Below are positions 9,292 through 18,010 of a stretch of DNA of 64,000 nucleotides, one piece after another. Source of the stretch: Solwaraspora sp. WMMA2056 (GTDB lineage Bacteria; Actinomycetota; Actinomycetes; Mycobacteriales; Micromonosporaceae). The DNA lies in contig NZ_CP128360.1 in NCBI RefSeq assembly GCF_030345095.1, forward strand, positions 5,704,001 to 5,768,000. The letters run 5' to 3'. The position numbers were made by a program, and so were the translations under genes. Each line of letters begins with the position of its first letter. Position 1 is the first letter of the stretch. A model generated the notes under the pieces. It searched no databases and was not told the DNA's origin. It worked only from the letters and a program-made list of their open reading frames with translations.

Positions 9292-10347
9292 ATGACCGCG
9301 TACGCCCTGCTGATCCACCCGTCCGCGAACCGGGTGTACGCCGAGTCAGCCGTCGCACTGGCCGCCGCCGAGCTGGCCGTCTTCGGCGACCGGGCGCTCG
9401 GCGGGCGGCTGGCCGACATCGCGGTCACCGCGATCGGCGGGCTGCCGTACGTCACGTTCACCGGGGTCGACCTGACCGACCGGGACCTGTCGGTGCTGGC
9501 CAACCTCTCCGCCCGGTACGCGTTCTTCGCCCGCGAGGGCGACCTGCTGCGGCCGGTCGCGGTGACCGGTCGGGACCGCTTCGACAGCGACCTGATCACC
9601 ATCCCGAAGTACGCCGGGAAAACCAACGAGCAGTTCACCAAACTGCTGGTGAACGTGACCGCGCTGGCGTCGACCGACCGGTCGGGTGCGGCGGCCGACC
9701 CGCTCTCCCCGGACGCCCCGCCGCTGCGGGTCCTCGATCCGATGTGCGGCCGGGGCACCACCCTCAATCAGGCGATGATGTACGGCTGGCACGCCGCCGG
9801 GGTGGAGATCGACGGCAAGGACTTCGAGGTGTACGCCAACTTCATCCGTACCTGGTTGAAGCACAAGCGACTCAAGCACTCGTCCGACATCGCCCAGGTG
9901 CGCCGCAACCGGACCCAGTTGGGCCGGCGGCTGGCGATCACCCTGGCCGCCAGCCGGGAGGACCACAAGGCAGGGCGCACCCTGGATCTGACGATGGTGC
10001 ACGCCGACACCCGTCGGGGTCGGGACTTCTTCCGGGCCGGCAGCTTCGACGCGATCGTCACCGACGCCCCGTACGGGGTGGCGCACGGCACCCGCAGCCA
10101 GGCGGACCGGTTGACCCGCGACCCGCTGGGTCTGCTGGCCGAGGCGCTGCCGGTGTGGGTGGCGCTGCTACGTCCCGGCGGGGCGCTGGGGATCTCCTGG
10201 AACACCCTGGTCGCCGACCGCGACGACCTGGCCGCGCTGCTGGTCAAGGTCGGTCTTGAGGTGGCCGACGGTCCGGGGTACGGCGATTTCGCCCACCGGG
10301 TCGATCAGGCGATCGTCCGCGACCTGATCGTCGCCCGCCGCCCGTAA
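9292..10347 (+). CDS. TRM11-like SAM-dependent RNA methyltransferase
   Basis: A protein of 351 residues with an N-terminal THUMP-like/ferredoxin-fold part and a C-terminal Rossmann methyltransferase (about 145-345). The SAM motif is VLDPMCGRGTTLNQA, and the catalytic motif DAPYG replaces the (D/N)PPY seen in N2-guanosine and amino methyltransferases. It is likely to modify tRNA or rRNA guanosine; the exact target cannot be read from sequence. ATG 9292 lies only a few bases beyond the left end of the TnpB element, which therefore supplies or replaces its leader. It is followed by the helR promoter region. Confidence 0.75.
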   Translation: MTAYALLIHPSANRVYAESAVALAAAELAVFGDRALGGRLADIAVTAIGGLPYVTFTGVDLTDRDLSVLANLSARYAFFAREGDLLRPVAVTGRDRFDSDLITIPKYAGKTNEQFTKLLVNVTALASTDRSGAAADPLSPDAPPLRVLDPMCGRGTTLNQAMMYGWHAAGVEIDGKDFEVYANFIRTWLKHKRLKHSSDIAQVRRNRTQLGRRLAITLAASREDHKAGRTLDLTMVHADTRRGRDFFRAGSFDAIVTDAPYGVAHGTRSQADRLTRDPLGLLAEALPVWVALLRPGGALGISWNTLVADRDDLAALLVKVGLEVADGPGYGDFAHRVDQAIVRDLIVARRP

Positions 10348-10375
10348 TGGCTATCGTCTCCCGCCACTATTAACG

Positions 10376-10407
10376 TATAACGCATAGGGGGTCTTGCGGC
10401 AAGACCC
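10376..10407 (+). promoter_or_regulatory. helR promoter region with RAE-like 19-bp inverted repeat
   Basis: GGGTCTTGCGGCAAGACCC at 10389-10407 is a perfect 9-1-9 inverted repeat. It matches the known rifamycin-associated element (RAE) in length and core (CTTGCGGCAAG), an element found before rifampin-inducible resistance genes of actinomycetes. A TATAAC -10-like hexamer lies at 10376-10381. About 85 nt of leader remain before helR. Confidence 0.75.
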
Positions 10408-10493
10408 GGGTCGTAGCGCACAATCGCGTTCCTACGGCAGTTCTCCGGCATTTGCCATTCGCTGGACGCTGCGCTCGTACTGCCGACCCGAGA

Positions 10494-12716
10494 ATGGAGC
10501 TGATCGAGGTGCGCCCGCTGACCACCAGCGCTTTCGATCTCCCCGACCGGCTGCACGCCAAGGCCGACCCGAAACTGATCGCCGACGACGAACGGCATTT
10601 CGCGGCGATCGCGCACCGCCTGGAGCAACTTTCCGCCGACCTGTCGCAGCGGCTCGACGCGGCGCGCAAGGCACCGGCCGGGAAGGGCCGGCGGGCGGTG
10701 GACCGCGACCAGGAGGTCCGCCGGCTCACCGTACGGCTGCGGGCGCTGCGCCGCTTCGGCCTCGACCTGTGTCTCGGCCGGATGCTCCCCGACCCCAGCG
10801 CCGCCGACCGTGCCGGTGCCGGCGGCGATAGCGCTGGCGATGACGTCGGACCGGTGTACGTCGGGCGGCAGGGCCTGACCGACGACACCGGCCGGCAACT
10901 GCTGCTGGACTGGCGCTCCCCCGCCGCCGCACCGTTCTTCGGCGCCACCCACGGCAACCCGATGGGCCTGGCCAGCCGCCGGCGGTACCGCTGGACGATG
11001 GGGCGGATCAGCGACTACTGGGACGAGGTGTTCGCCGCCGACGCGCTCGACGGGCACGCCGCCCTCGACGACCAGTCGGCCTTCATCGCCAGTCTCGGCG
11101 GGCACCGGTCGGACCGGATGCGTGACGTGCTGGCCACCATCGCCGCCGACCAGGACGCCATCATCCGCGCGGGCTCGGCTGGTGCGCTCGTCGTCGACGG
11201 CGGACCCGGCACCGGCAAGACCGTCGTCGCCCTGCACCGCACCGCGTACCTGCGCTACCACGACCCCCGGCTCGGCCAGCGTCGCGGCGGGGTGCTGTTC
11301 GTCGGCCCGCACCGGCCCTATCTGGCGTACGTCGCCGACGTGCTGCCGCACCTCGGTGAGGACGACGTGCAGACCTGCACCCTGGCTGATCTGGTCGCCA
11401 AGGGTGCCACCGCGACCGTCGAACCCGACCCTGAGGTGGCCCGGATCAAGGCGTCGGCGCGGTGGGAGGCGGCGGTCGAGGCGGCGGTCCGGTTCTACGA
11501 GGAGCCGCCGTCCACCGCGACGACGGTGGCGACCGGTTGGACCGAACTCACCCTCACCCCCGACGACTGGGCGGACGCGTTCGCCGCACCCGGGCCGGGT
11601 GTGCCGCACAACGAGGCCCGTGAGCAGATCATGGCGGAACTGCTCACTATTCTGGTCGGCCGCTACGAGGGCGACGAGCCGGACGACCGGGTCCGGGCCG
11701 CGCTGGAGCAGAACCAGGCGCTGCGTACGGCGTTGCACCGGGCCTGGCCGCTGCTGGATGCGGCCGATATCGTCGCCGACCTGTGGTCGGTCCCGGCCTA
11801 TCTGCGTCGGTGCGCGCCGTGGCTCGACCCGGTCGAGATCCGTTTGTTGCAGCGCACCGACGCACGGGCCTGGACCGTCGCAGACCTGCCTCTGCTGGAC
11901 GCGGCCCGGCTGCGCCTCGGCGACGCGCGGGCGTCCGAGCGCGAGCGGCGGCACCGGGCCGAGGTGGCCGTCGAACGGGTCCACCGGGCCCGGGTGATCG
12001 ACGATCTCCTCGATGCGCACAGTTACGACGACGGCGAAGGGGTCCTGGCGATGCTGTACCACCAGGACCTGCGGGAGACCCTGATCGACGAGACGGGCGG
12101 GCCGGACGCCGACCCGGACGCGCTGGCCGGCCCGTTCGCGCACATCGTGGTCGACGAGGCGCAGGAGTTGACCGACGCGCAGTGGCAGATGCTGCTGCGC
12201 CGCTGCCCGTCGCGCAGTTTCACCATTGTCGGTGACCGCGCCCAGGCCCGGCACGGGTTCACCGAGTCGTGGCCGGACCGGCTGCGGCGGGTCGGCCTGG
12301 AGCGGGTGGAGGTCGCCACGTTGACGGTCAACTACCGGACCCCGGCCGAGATCATGGCGTACGCCGAACCGGTGATCCGCGCGGCGCTGCCGGACGCCAA
12401 CGTGCCGACCTCGATCCGGCACAGCGGCATCCCGGTCGCGCATCGGCCCGTCGCAGACCTACGGCCGATGCTGGAAACCTGGCTGGCTGAGCACGCCGAC
12501 GGCACGGCCTGCGTGATCGGCGTGGCACCGGTCGACGCCGACGCCCTGCCGGCGACGCCCCGGGTCCGGTCGTCGACTCCGGAGCTGGCCAAGGGGCTGG
12601 AGTTCGACCTGGTGGTGGTGGTCGACCCGGCGTCGTTCGGCGACGGGGTCACCGGCGCGGTCGACCGGTACGTGGCGATGACCCGGGCCACCGGGCGACT
12701 CGTCGTACTCACTTGA
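10494..12716 (+). CDS. helR: HelR, helicase-like RNA polymerase rescue ATPase (rifamycin protection)
   Basis: A protein of about 740 residues of the HelD/HelR class of superfamily 1 motor proteins. An N-terminal coiled coil (LIADDERHFAAIAHRLEQLS) is followed by Walker A GGPGTGKT near residue 237 and Walker B VVDEAQELTDAQW near 552; the C-terminal motor motifs are VNYRTPAEI and a UvrD-like KGLEFDLVVVVDP. HelR proteins bind RNA polymerase and dislodge rifamycins. The RAE-like repeat upstream supports this identity. Start: ATG 10494, or GTG 10509 with GGAG about 10 nt before it. The stop codon overlaps the operator of the next gene. Confidence 0.88.
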   Translation: MELIEVRPLTTSAFDLPDRLHAKADPKLIADDERHFAAIAHRLEQLSADLSQRLDAARKAPAGKGRRAVDRDQEVRRLTVRLRALRRFGLDLCLGRMLPDPSAADRAGAGGDSAGDDVGPVYVGRQGLTDDTGRQLLLDWRSPAAAPFFGATHGNPMGLASRRRYRWTMGRISDYWDEVFAADALDGHAALDDQSAFIASLGGHRSDRMRDVLATIAADQDAIIRAGSAGALVVDGGPGTGKTVVALHRTAYLRYHDPRLGQRRGGVLFVGPHRPYLAYVADVLPHLGEDDVQTCTLADLVAKGATATVEPDPEVARIKASARWEAAVEAAVRFYEEPPSTATTVATGWTELTLTPDDWADAFAAPGPGVPHNEAREQIMAELLTILVGRYEGDEPDDRVRAALEQNQALRTALHRAWPLLDAADIVADLWSVPAYLRRCAPWLDPVEIRLLQRTDARAWTVADLPLLDAARLRLGDARASERERRHRAEVAVERVHRARVIDDLLDAHSYDDGEGVLAMLYHQDLRETLIDETGGPDADPDALAGPFAHIVVDEAQELTDAQWQMLLRRCPSRSFTIVGDRAQARHGFTESWPDRLRRVGLERVEVATLTVNYRTPAEIMAYAEPVIRAALPDANVPTSIRHSGIPVAHRPVADLRPMLETWLAEHADGTACVIGVAPVDADALPATPRVRSSTPELAKGLEFDLVVVVDPASFGDGVTGAVDRYVAMTRATGRLVVLT

Positions 12717-12750
12717 CGACTACCGTCAAATACTTGACGATAGTCGTCAA
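12713..12750. promoter_or_regulatory. Doubled palindromic operator upstream of small HTH gene
   Basis: Two copies of the 17-bp palindrome TTGACG-N5-CGTCAA lie at 12713-12729 and 12734-12750. Their centres are 21 bp apart, two helical turns, and together they form a 38-bp near-palindrome with 17 of 19 half-positions matching. It overlaps the helR stop codon and ends 12 bp before the start of the HTH gene. It is a likely autoregulatory site; a role as transcript hairpin is also possible. Confidence 0.65.
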
Positions 12751-12762
12751 GGAGGTGCCGTC

Positions 12763-13236
12763 GTGGCCGTACCGACCCACACCGAACTCACCGACCACCT
12801 GGTGCGACAGATCGACATCAGGCTGGTCGACCCGCTGGAGATCCTGCTCGACGACCCGCTCGACGACCTGCGCGGCCGCGTCAACCGCCGCGCGGACACC
12901 CTCGCCACCGCGCTGCTCGACGGCGACGACACCGCCGCACTGCACACCGCGATCCGGCTCCACAGCAGCCTGCACCCCGGCGACGGACCGTTCGACCCGC
13001 CCGTCGACTGGTGGCGCACCCCGCTCGGCCAGGTCGTCGCCGCCCGGTTCGGCCACCCGACGGCGGCCGGCGTCTCGCTTCCGGTCGCCGGGGCGATGCT
13101 CGGCATCAGCCGCCAGGGCGTACACGACCTGGTCCGACGCGGCAAGCTCGACCGCCACCCGGACGGTGGCGTCACCTCCGCCTCGATCCGCGACCGGCTC
13201 CGCGCACAGCCGGCCCCACCCGCCACCCGGAGCTGA
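12763..13236 (+). CDS. Small HTH DNA-binding protein of unknown family
   Basis: A protein of 157 residues. The N-terminal two thirds are alpha-helical and acidic and were not recognised. The C-terminal part (about 105-150) reads as an excisionase/MerR-type helix-turn-helix: LPVAGAMLGISRQGVHDLVRRGKL followed by a short wing and SASIRDRLR. GTG 12763 has a clear GGAGG 7 nt upstream. It follows helR by 46 bp and precedes a truncated hydrolase by 1 bp. The doubled palindrome in front suggests it binds there as two dimers. Whether it also controls helR is unknown. Confidence 0.65.
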   Translation: MAVPTHTELTDHLVRQIDIRLVDPLEILLDDPLDDLRGRVNRRADTLATALLDGDDTAALHTAIRLHSSLHPGDGPFDPPVDWWRTPLGQVVAARFGHPTAAGVSLPVAGAMLGISRQGVHDLVRRGKLDRHPDGGVTSASIRDRLRAQPAPPATRS

Positions 13237-13237
13237 C

Positions 13238-13402
13238 ATGCCACCCGCACCGACCACCATCGACCACACCGTCGACACCGGACACACCACGATCGCCGTA
13301 CGGGACACCGGCGGCGACCACCCACCGTTGATCCTGCTGCACGGCGCCGGCGGCAACCTCGCCTGGCTGTCGGTGTTGCGTCCTAAGCCTGTCGATCTGT
13401 GA
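13238..13402 (+). pseudogene. Truncated alpha/beta hydrolase (N-terminal fragment)
   Basis: 54 codons keep the start of an alpha/beta hydrolase, including the oxyanion-hole strand LILLHGAGGNLAWLSVL. The reading frame then leaves the family at about 13378 and stops at 13402. The nucleophile, acid and histidine regions are missing. The start is 1 nt after the HTH stop, so the intact gene was in one transcript with the HTH regulator. Most likely a deletion remnant. Confidence 0.7.
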
Positions 13403-13644
13403 CCCACAGCAGTCCGCGTCACCTCTTCCACGACCGGACGGCTTTGCGGCAACCTGCTCCGATACGGAGTCGCGTTCACCCCGATCGCCTGACGATCCAC
13501 GACGTCGGCCAAGCGGCGGGGGTGAGCAAGAACCCGCAGTACGAGCGCCCACTCGGGCAGGACGACCTGCAGATGCCGGGGCTGCTCCAATTGCCCGTGG
13601 GCCGCTACGATCGAAATCTTGTGAGGCATCGATAGTCAGGGGTC
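13403..13644. other. Non-coding remnant region
   Basis: 242 bp without a convincing gene. A short frame on the plus strand (about 13485-13530) encodes TIHDVGQAAGVSK, resembling the first helix-turn-helix of LacI-type regulators, but it degenerates at once. Taken with the cut hydrolase to the left, this looks like debris from deletions. Confidence 0.35.
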
Positions 13645-14331
13645 TCATGCGCTCGGTGAGCCGCGCAGGTAAGTGAGGACGGCGGAGACCCGGCGATCCG
13701 AGTGCGGGTCGAGCGGAAGCTTCGCGAAGATGTTGCCGATGTGCTTGCGTACCGCTGCCTCGCTCACGAACAGTTTGCCGGCGATCCCGTGGTTGGTGTG
13801 GCCTTCGGCCATGAGCGCGAGCACTTCGCGTTCGCGTTCAGTGAGGCCGGTGAGTGGGCCGTCGGTCCGCCGGAGACCGACGAGTTGGCGCACCACCTCG
13901 GCGTCGATGACCGTGCCGCCGGCGGCGACTCGGTCGATGCTGTCCAGGAAGTCGCGTACGTGGCCGACCCGGTCCTTGAGCAGGTAGCCGATGCCCCCGC
14001 CGGGGGTCGAGTCGAGCAGCTCACCGACGTAGGCGTCGGCGACGTAGGCCGACAGCAGCATGATCGCGATGCCGGGCTGAGTGGCCCGGATCATCGCCGC
14101 CGCGCTCAGTCCCTCGTCGGTGTGGGTGAGTGGCATGCGGATGTCGGTGACGACGAGGTCTGGGCGGCAGTTTCCGGCGTACGTGAGCAGGGCGTGCGCG
14201 TCGCCGACGGCCGCGACGATTTCGTGGCCGGCGCGTTCGAGGATCCGCACCAGCCCTTCCCGGAGCAGGGCCGCGTCCTCGGCGACCACGATCCGCAGCG
14301 CGTTCTGTGGCGGTGTCAGTGGATCGGGCAC
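13645..14331 (-). CDS. NarL/LuxR-family response regulator
   Basis: A protein of about 228 residues. A receiver domain (1-125) has the acidic pair VVAEDAAL, the phosphorylated Asp in VVTDIRMP and the Lys in YLLKDRV. The C-terminal LuxR helix-turn-helix (LTEREREVLALMAEGHTNHGIAGKLFVSEAAVRKHIGNIFAKL) binds DNA. GTG 14331 overlaps the 3' end of the kinase gene by 16 nt, so the two are coupled. Divergent neighbours are an ABC ATPase and an FtsX-type permease, suggesting an envelope-stress or peptide-resistance module. The regulator is intact although its kinase and permease partners look damaged. Confidence 0.87.
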   Translation of the reverse strand: MPDPLTPPQNALRIVVAEDAALLREGLVRILERAGHEIVAAVGDAHALLTYAGNCRPDLVVTDIRMPLTHTDEGLSAAAMIRATQPGIAIMLLSAYVADAYVGELLDSTPGGGIGYLLKDRVGHVRDFLDSIDRVAAGGTVIDAEVVRQLVGLRRTDGPLTGLTEREREVLALMAEGHTNHGIAGKLFVSEAAVRKHIGNIFAKLPLDPHSDRRVSAVLTYLRGSPSA

Positions 14332-15194
14332 GTCATCCTGACCTGGGTCGGGCCCCCGGTGGGGCTGGTGATGTCGAGTTCGCCGTCGAGGGCGTCGAGC
14401 CGGGCGTGCAGTCCGGCGAGACCGGTGCCGGCCCGTGGGTCGGCGCCGCCGACGCCGTCGTCGACGACCGAGACGATCAGGGTGTGGTCCTCGATCCACG
14501 CGTGCACCTGTGCCGATCGGGCGTGGGCGTGGCGGGCGACGTTGGTCAGGTTCTCGCTGACGAAGAAGTAGGCCGCGGCCTCGACCGTGGGCGGGAGCCG
14601 GCCGTCGACGGCGAGTTGGAGGTCGACCGGGACGGGTGACCGGCCGGCGATCTCGTGCACGGCGGCGGCGAGGCCGTGGTCGGTCAGTACCCGGGGATGG
14701 ATGCCCCGGATCGTGGTGCGCAGGTCGGCGAGGGCCTGCTCGGCCTGCTGGTGCGCTTCACGGACGAGGTCGAGGCCGGGGCCGGCGGGCAGGTCCAGTT
14801 CGGCGCTGCCCAGCGTCATGGTCAGGGCGACGAGGCGCTGCTGGACACCGTCGTGGAGATCGCGCTCGATCCGGCGGCGTTCGGTTTCGAACGCGTCGAC
14901 CAGCCCGGTCCGGGACCTGCGCAGCTGCTGGACCGCTTCGGCCAGCTGGGCCTCGGGCGGGGCCAGCAGGTGCCGGACTAGTGCCGCCTGGCCGCAGGCC
15001 AGCGCAGTCGCCGCGTACATCAGCAGGACCAGGGCGACGAGGCCGGCGGGTGCCACGGCCCATGCCTCACCGGCGGTGTCGACCCGCCACCCGGCGATGT
15101 CGATGGTGCCGGAACGGACCAGCAGCGGGGCGACGAGCAGCAGCACCGGAACCGTCAGTAGCATCAGCAGCACGGCGTCGGCGATCCAGAACAC
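14316..15194 (-). CDS. Sensor histidine kinase, catalytic part (HisKA_3), probably split by a stop codon
   Basis: About 292 residues: three predicted membrane helices near the N-terminus, a HisKA_3 dimerisation helix with the phospho-acceptor His in ERDLHDGVQQRLVAL, and an ATPase domain with SENLTNVARHA, VVDDGVGG and GTGLAGLHARL. It would phosphorylate the adjacent response regulator. The first possible start after the TAA at 15237 is GTG 15194, with no ribosome site. The upstream open frame (15237-15587) is in the same frame and encodes the membrane half expected of this kinase family. The native gene is therefore probably 14316-15587, interrupted by one nonsense codon. Confidence 0.75.
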   Translation of the reverse strand: MFWIADAVLLMLLTVPVLLLVAPLLVRSGTIDIAGWRVDTAGEAWAVAPAGLVALVLLMYAATALACGQAALVRHLLAPPEAQLAEAVQQLRRSRTGLVDAFETERRRIERDLHDGVQQRLVALTMTLGSAELDLPAGPGLDLVREAHQQAEQALADLRTTIRGIHPRVLTDHGLAAAVHEIAGRSPVPVDLQLAVDGRLPPTVEAAAYFFVSENLTNVARHAHARSAQVHAWIEDHTLIVSVVDDGVGGADPRAGTGLAGLHARLDALDGELDITSPTGGPTQVRMTCPIH

Positions 15195-15236
15195 CGTCGT
15201 GAGCAGGACCGTGACGCCCGCCTCCGGCCACGACGC

Positions 15237-15587
15237 TTAGCGATGCGGCAAGGACGCACGGCGACGCGGCCAGGACGCCCGGCCGCCACGCTGCGGGTCG
15301 CGTAGCGCTGGTGACTGCCGCGCCGGCCGCCCGGGGTAGATCAGCCGGATCCGACGCCGCTCATCGGCGGCGGCCAGGCGGACCAGCACCGGAATCCCGG
15401 CCAGCACCAGAAGTCCCGCGATCAGCACGACCGTGGCCGCACCCACCGCGACCACCACGGCCAGGACGGTCAGCCAGGCCAGGCCGACCGGTACGGTGGT
15501 GGCCAGGTACGCCAGGGAGCGCCACGGCCACGCCGACGCCAGGAACCGTGCGGGGTGTCCGCGTACGGCGGTCCAGGCGTCGCTCAC
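15237..15587 (-). pseudogene. Membrane sensor half of the histidine kinase (before in-frame TAA)
   Basis: 116 residues with two hydrophobic spans (SLAYLATTVPVGLAWLTVLAVVVAVGAATVV and GLLVLAGIPVLV), matching the N-terminal putative sensor domain (PF13796-like) fused to HisKA_3 kinases in actinomycetes. It ends in TAA at 15237, an unusual stop for this GC content, and the kinase frame resumes immediately in the same phase (ASWPEAGV). GTG 15587 is the likely start. It may persist as a separate membrane peptide or be the dead front of one gene. Confidence 0.6.
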
Positions 15588-15697
15588 GGGTCAAACCCTA
15601 CGGATCGCATCGGCCGTACGGGGTAGCGCGCACGCTACCTCGGAACTCGCGTCCGAGCCCGGGTGCTGGACGGTGCCGGCCGGGTCCACTGGAGGGC

Positions 15698-16435
15698 ATG
15701 ACCCAGGCAACCCCGGCGGCCGTCACGCTCGACGGTCTCAGCCGCACCTACCGCTCCCGCGCCGGCTCGGTGCATGCGCTGCGCGGCGTGACCCACGTGT
15801 TCCAGCGCGGCACGTTCACCGCGATCATGGGGCCGTCCGGCTCCGGCAAGTCCACTCTGCTCCAGCTCGCCGCCGGTCTCGACCGGCCGACCGGTGGGCG
15901 GGTGACCGTCGGCGGCACCCGGCTCGACACGTTGAACGAGACCCAGTTGACCCGTTTCCGGCGTACGGCGATGGCGTTCGTCTTCCAGTCGTACAACCTC
16001 CTCGACGCGCTCACCGCGTTCGACAACGTCGCGCTTCCGGCCCGCCTGGCCGAGCGGCGGGCCGATCCGACCACGGTACGGACGGCGCTGGCCCACGTCG
16101 GCCTCGCCGAGCATGCCCGACGGCGGCCGTCGGAGCTGTCCGGCGGGCAGCAGCAGCGGGTCGCGATCGCCCGGGCGCTGCACGGCCGGCCCGACGTGCT
16201 GTTCGCCGACGAGCCCACCGGCGCGCTGGATCGCGGCACCGGACGCGACGTGCTCGGGCTGCTGCGGTCGCTGGCCGACGGCGGCCAGACCGTCGTCATG
16301 GTGACCCACGATCCGCTGGCCGCCTCGTACGCGGACGGGGTGTTGTTCCTCGCCGACGGGCAGATCGTCGGTCACCTCGCCCGCGCTGACGCCGGCCAGA
16401 TCGCCGAGACCATGAACGACCTGGAGCGGCGATGA
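15698..16435 (+). CDS. ABC transporter ATP-binding protein, MacB/LolD-type
   Basis: A protein of 245 residues and a complete ATPase: Walker [10 protein letters not shown]-loop VFQSYNLLDALT, signature [15 protein letters not shown], Walker B VLFADEPTGALD and switch His in VMVTHD. The pattern belongs to the group that pairs with FtsX-type permeases. GGAGGG lies directly before ATG 15698. The stop overlaps the start of the permease gene (ATGA). Divergent from the two-component genes, the usual arrangement of a sensor-regulated export or resistance transporter. Confidence 0.88.
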   Translation: MTQATPAAVTLDGLSRTYRSRAGSVHALRGVTHVFQRGTFTAIMGPSGSGKSTLLQLAAGLDRPTGGRVTVGGTRLDTLNETQLTRFRRTAMAFVFQSYNLLDALTAFDNVALPARLAERRADPTTVRTALAHVGLAEHARRRPSELSGGQQQRVAIARALHGRPDVLFADEPTGALDRGTGRDVLGLLRSLADGGQTVVMVTHDPLAASYADGVLFLADGQIVGHLARADAGQIAETMNDLERR

Positions 16436-17992
16436 TGCGCGGCCCGACGATGCTGGCCCTGGCCCGGCAGACCGTGCACCACTCCTGGCGCGGCTACCTG
16501 GGGGCGTTCGTCGCTCTGCTGTTCGGGGTCGTGCTGATCTCCGTCACCGTGACGCTCATCGGGAGCATCGACGCCACCGACGGCTGGCCCGGCACGGGCG
16601 CCGACGAGCGGGCCCAGCTCGACGGCCTGGCCGCGATGTTCGGGATGATGTCGACGATCTCGGCGTTCATGGCGCTGTTCGTGGTCGGCAGCACGTTCGG
16701 CTTCGTCGTGGCCGGCCGCCAGCGGGAGCTCGGCCTGCTGCGGCTGGTCGGTGCGACACCACGACAGGTACGCCGGCTCCTGCTGGGCGAGTCCGTCGTC
16801 GTCGCGGCTGCGGCCACCACGGTGGGCTGTCTACTCGGTACGGTGTCGGCTCCGGCCGTTCTCCGGCTGGTCCGGGCGATCGGGATCACCACCCTCGACC
16901 TGCAGGCCCCGAGCCCGTGGATCGCCTGGGTGGTCGCCGCACCCACCGGTGCGGTGGTCGCGCTCCTCGGGGCCTGGCGGTCCTCGCGCCGGGCCGCCCG
17001 GATCAGCCCCAGTGCCGCGCTGCGGGAGGCTGCGGTCGAGCGGACCCGGCCCAGCGTCGTCCAGTTCGTCGTCGCGACGCTCTGCTTCGGTGGTCTGGTG
17101 GCCACCGTGGTGGCCGCCGCCGACGAGCCGCCGCTGTTGTCGATGCTTGCCTCCATTCTGCTGCCCGAGGTGGTCGTGATCGGCCTGATGTGCATCGGGC
17201 CGGCCGTCATCCCTCGGCTCGCCGCTTTGCTCGCCCGTCCGTTCGTCGGCTGGGACGTGACGGCCCGGATGGCCCGCGACGAGGTACGCGCCGCCGCCCG
17301 CACCACCGCTGCTGTCGCCGCCCCGGTGCTGGCCATTTCCGCTATCGCGGGGTCGCTGCTGCTGACCCTCAGTTTGAGCGTCGACTGGGCGACCGCGCAG
17401 AACCGGGCCCGGCTGCACGCGCCGATGGTCGTCGAGGTGGGCAGCCCGGCAGCGGCCGAGGCGGTTGCGGCCGACCGGACCGTCGCGACTGCCGACGTAC
17501 GCCGGCTGGCGATGCTTGTGCACGACGACGACGGCAGCCCCGGCGAACCCGACCGGGTCGAGGTCGTCGACCTCGTCACCGCGTCGGTCGCCCGGGGCCT
17601 GGCCGCCACGCGCGGCACCCTCGACGACTTCCACGGACGCGCGGTCGCGGTCACCGCCTCGTGGGTCACCGACGCCGGCGTCGACCTGGGCGGCACCGTC
17701 CCGGTCTGGATCGACGGCGAACGGGTCCTGCTGCGGGTCGTCGCCGTCCTCCCCGACCTACCCGGCCTGCGGCACCGGTCTGCTGCTGGGCGGTGCCACC
17801 ATGGCGCTGATGGGCTGGCTCGTCCGCCGCGCCACCACGGCCGACCTGGCCGCCGGCATCGACGCGCCCATCACGATCCCGTGGCTGCCGCTGCTCGGCA
17901 TCGGCGTCACCTGCCTGCTACTCACGGCTGCGGCGGCGACAGCCGGCATCCGTACCCGGAAGCCACCGCGCCTTGCCGACGACCCGGTCTGA
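16432..17992 (+). pseudogene. FtsX-type ABC permease with internal deletion and frameshift
   Basis: The frame opens normally with a first FtsX core (helices near 16490-16560, 16630-16720, 16780-16860), a long extracellular part and further helices. At about 17755-17775, after VVAVLPDLPG, the frame is lost. Family similarity resumes in another frame with GTGLLLGGATMALMGW and runs to DDPV at 17992. The second FtsX core, some 200 residues, is missing between these points. If translated, the first frame would run on to 18081 with unrelated Arg/His-rich sequence. The transporter is therefore probably non-functional. Confidence 0.75.
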
Positions 17993-18010
17993 ACGACCGC
18001 AGCCGCAGGT

